From Nemertoderma westbladi (taxonomy: Eukaryota > Xenacoelomorpha > Nemertodermatida > Nemertodermatidae): a stretch of DNA of 64,000 nucleotides. The translations under genes were made by a program, and so were the position numbers. The stretch spans positions 1 through 64,000 of the forward strand of contig JAUCBJ010001989.1 of the NCBI GenBank assembly GCA_032718475.1, in the 5' to 3' direction. Below the pieces are notes generated by a model. That model was not told the DNA's origin. It did not search any database and saw only the letters and a list, made by a program, of their open reading frames with translations. Of this stretch, positions 62,601-64,000 are shown in pieces (within the stretch, counting starts at the first letter, position 1; every line of letters starts with the position of its first letter).

Positions 62601-63233
62601 ATCTGGGTTTATGAGAAAAACTGAAGGCAGTTTTCCTTGAAAGACTGTTGATATGTCCAATAATGATGTTGCTGGAACTGTGTTGTCTGGAATAGATAAT
62701 TCAGCATGGAGTGAAGGAATATCACAGCATGGCCTAGGAAGTTTTGTTGCACAAGGAGTTGGAGTAGGTGTGGTTGCAGTAATAGGACATGAAGTTGCTC
62801 TATATGTAGTTGGACAAGATACTGGCGCATGTGTTGTTGATATCATTATTTGACATGCAATGTTGATCAGCAGAGATCCATGCTGAAGGCAATTTCCTTT
62901 TTCAAATGAGAGTTGAAGATAAATTTCATTAACATTATGGCAATTAAGATCTCTTACAAGAACCAGTCTATTGAAATCTATTTCAAAGAAGTCGTTTTTA
63001 GGATCTCCATTACCTATATTTATAGTTACATCAGATTCCGATATATAGTCACCAAAATCCAAGATTGTAGATAGCGCATAACTGTCAGGCACATTCAGTT
63101 CAGAGTTCAGTGTAGTCATGCTGCAACAGTTGGGTGGTTGGGAGGTTGGGCATGGTGTAGGTCCAATCACGGTCTCTGGTGCTGTGATGCTCACTACCAA
63201 ATACCCACTTCTTATTGGGTCAACAGTCTCTGC
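45692..63233 (-). CDS. Exon 1 of visible gene: 17.5-kb exon, mucin-linked cadherin-like modules plus EC blocks
   Basis: A single open frame of 5847 codons. The acceptor is AATTTTAG before GCAGAGACTGTT at 63233 (phase 0) and the donor is CATG then GTAAGT at 45691 (phase 1); translation past the donor stops after 14 further codons. Residues 1-277 hold modules 1-2, about 278-899 EC block A, 900-3563 modules 3-22, 3564-4186 EC block B, and 4187-5847 modules 23-34 plus the first part of module 35. A typical module has cysteines at SCPTTY, ATSCP, PTPC, PCCDIPS, KELDC, NNNC and IDC, a TTPTPTP linker, and a body with LSIPDNT, LLDIS, DPKNNYFAL, YLIVLMKELDC, EFYLQLKF and YGSVNINIDC. No transmembrane segment is seen. 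Uninterrupted reading over 17.5 kb argues for strong coding constraint. Confidence 0.95.
50675..52545 (-). other. EC block B: second copy of the two-triad cadherin block
   Basis: Near-identical to EC block A, 9858 bp away, with a few substitutions such as INDEFPRF preceded by VRN instead of VTN, and KCFSKCSSP instead of KCATLCASP. All EC and membrane-proximal-like landmarks of block A are kept. The flanking modules (22 and 23) also match those flanking block A (2 and 3), so the duplicated unit is larger than the block itself. Confidence 0.82.
52546..60534 (-). repeat. Cadherin-like modules 3-22 (20 tandem units, about 399 bp each)
   Basis: Twenty consecutive units of 399 or 402 bp. Most are type A (LSIPDNT...LLDIS). 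Units 10, 12, 16 and 19 are type B, with a body of ELSIYGQIVRVPSLIYNFAK, IKIWNRDPKNEYF and INIKC. Units 6 and 7 (centred near 59200 and 58798) share an extra Asn (NNNNC) and read identical by eye over more than 300 bp. Units 14 and 15 (near 55993 and 55594) differ by only a few bases. Such pairs point to recent duplication or gene conversion. Linkers are TTPTPTPC or close variants throughout. Confidence 0.93.
60535..62400 (-). other. EC block A: two EC-EC-MPR triads inside the giant exon
   Basis: About 620 residues unlike the surrounding modules. The first triad has an EC repeat with VVENSAD, PLDFDTG and TNINDEFPRF, a second EC-like segment with AQDVDPKDTLTYSL, and then an alpha/beta region from about NANLCIYTDAN through EVKQILSRTLSLESF. 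The second triad has VTENTQF, ILDTNDNPPQF (a full DxNDNxPxF calcium motif), TSDVDKVGNGKTEYSL, and a second alpha/beta region starting FQLILLTNEGRDEIAS. The two beta-alpha-beta-like regions match each other in hydrophobic pattern and occupy the place of the membrane-proximal domain of Cdh23/midgut-cadherin-type proteins (inference). Many extra cysteines suggest disulphide bonding. Confidence 0.8.
62400..63233 (-). repeat. Cadherin-like modules 1-2
   Basis: Module 1 is divergent: its linker has PTPCPTSQPPNCC and its body has GDPKNDFFEIDFNRLVLV and LNCHNVNEIYLQLSF, closest to the type-B modules. Module 2 is a type-A module whose usual DC is replaced by DYYDTKEFYLQLKF and whose last IDC is ININYYE. 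This same variant precedes EC block B (module 22), so the pair of modules flanking the EC blocks was copied together with them. Confidence 0.88.
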
Positions 63234-64000
63234 CTAAAATTAATTGGCATGAATTATTTCCGTAAATCACATTAATAGGATATTAGGTAATTAAAGATTG
63301 CACTCGACATACTGACTAACAGGGGGCTATTGTATATATATATAAAATAAACAGGTAAAACCTAGTCTTAAACGTGATTGTTAATATGAGCGTTAATGTC
63401 CTGATACTATGTTTTTTGTTGGTTGGTGGGGTTTAAAAGACTCTAGGTTTTACCTGTTTATTTGATATAAGGATATTAGGTGAAATATTACTATACACAT
63501 TTTAATGGAGTATCGAGTACATAATGGCTATAAAATATATTACTGTATTATAATCTAAATAGTAGCACTTCATTCATTCATTACTTCAGAGTATATTTCT
63601 TAGTAAAATCCTCCAATCAGCAATCAGAAAGCAGCATAGCCACACTGTAAGCTTTGAGAATAAGGCACATTAATTAGGTATTGTGAAGTTGCATTACAAC
63701 TGTATGGTTGACTTTTCAATAGGTACCGGTATGTTATGATAATATGGTATGTTATGTTAATATTCTAATAGAATATTTTTTTGTTGTATCTTTTACTTTC
63801 AATACTGTATACGAATAATACTACTAGCTATCATAATAACTATTTATATTTCGTTATTCACTGAATTAGAAATAAATTTTGAGTCAATTAATATAATTAT
63901 TACATCGCCCATGTGAAGAATTTGTGTTTTCACTTTTATTGTTTTTGGTTAGATGCAGCCCTTCTGAAACCAGTGGTTTTATTGAAAACCTGGTATTCTT
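63234..64000. other. Intron upstream of the giant exon
   Basis: AT-rich sequence starting at the acceptor of the giant exon. No further exon in phase was recognised before the window edge. It holds the small inverted-repeat element at 63345-63463. The gene's 5' exons must lie beyond 64000. Confidence 0.6.
63345..63463. mobile_element. MITE-like element, 119 bp with inverted ends
   Basis: The ends AAATAAACAGGTAAAACCTA and its exact reverse complement flank a 119-bp segment. The match continues, with a small gap, through GTCTTAAAC against AGTCTTTTAAAC. The internal words CTATGTTTTTTGTT and AAGACTCTAGG recur in the same order at about 34272-34309, so this belongs to a repeat family in this genome. 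Confidence 0.72.

Larger units (their letters stand above)
26893..63233 (-). other. Gene span: giant cadherin-related extracellular protein (3' 18 exons)
   Basis: One minus-strand gene, incomplete at its 5' end. I found 18 exons by matching donor and acceptor sites and checking phase: 45692-63233, 45143-45458, 43870(or 43852)-44039, 43215-43435, 41706-41852, 40455-40591, 39956-40165, 39463-39564, 38682-38890, 37511-37615, 37296-37423, 33156-33347, 32434-32618, 32040-32267, 29568-29779, 28697-28858, 27215-27491 and 26893-27079. Summed coding length is 20730 bp, exactly 6909 codons plus stop, with phase agreeing at all 17 junctions. The product combines classical-looking cadherin repeats, a repeated membrane-proximal-like domain and a huge array of Cys/Thr/Pro-rich cadherin-like modules. 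It is most likely secreted or cell-surface. The closest family resemblance is to long invertebrate cadherins with a membrane-proximal domain (inference). Confidence 0.85.

Noticed and set aside
46147-62853. Many plus-strand frames of 65-120 codons opposite the giant exon
   Set aside because: They recur at 399-bp spacing and are antisense shadows of the repeated coding modules; none has independent features.

Overview
The window is eukaryotic: AT-rich, with clear GT-AG introns, non-LTR retrotransposon fragments, DNA-transposon remnants and a gene for a giant extracellular cadherin-related protein. I read it as an invertebrate animal genome. I could not assign a phylum from sequence alone. No ordinary tRNA, rRNA or CRISPR array was seen.

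Layout. (1) Positions 1-25772 are one satellite field of a 40-bp unit in head-to-tail orientation, probably more than 600 units. It is organised into longer duplicated blocks (offsets of 5376, 918, 2034 and about 640 bp) and interrupted once by a fold-back element at about 19876-20187. The array continues beyond the left edge. (2) Positions 25773-26851 are a short intergenic stretch. (3) From 26893 to 63233 the minus strand carries one multi-exon gene whose 5' part lies outside the right edge. I placed 18 exons by reading splice sites; their phases agree at every junction and give 6909 codons plus a stop. Seventeen are ordinary (about 100-320 bp). The most upstream one visible is a single exon of 17542 bp coding for 5847 residues.

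The protein. The giant exon holds 34 complete modules of about 133 residues plus the start of a 35th. Each module is a Cys/Thr/Pro-rich, mucin-like linker followed by an 85-residue domain that looks like a cadherin repeat which has lost its calcium-binding motifs and gained cysteines. Two blocks of about 620 residues with recognisable cadherin (EC) repeats are embedded among the modules. These blocks, and the small exons downstream, repeat one triad: EC, EC, then an alpha/beta membrane-proximal-like domain (MPR). I count seven triads, four intronless inside the giant exon and three split over the 3' exons. The module at the exon 2-4 junctions is a hybrid: it has the mucin/Cys linker but an ordinary cadherin body, which suggests how the modules arose. 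No transmembrane segment is seen before the stop codon, and a polyadenylation signal follows 35 bp later.

The introns contain LINE reverse-transcriptase fragments of at least three lineages, a Tc1/mariner-like element with matching inverted ends, a possible solo LTR, a tRNA-like sequence, a 29-bp minisatellite starting 8 nt inside a 5' splice site, and four G/C homopolymer runs. The strongest candidate for something undescribed is the giant exon: a tandemly amplified, apparently calcium-independent, mucin-linked cadherin-like array still exchanging units, interleaved with iterated EC-EC-MPR triads.
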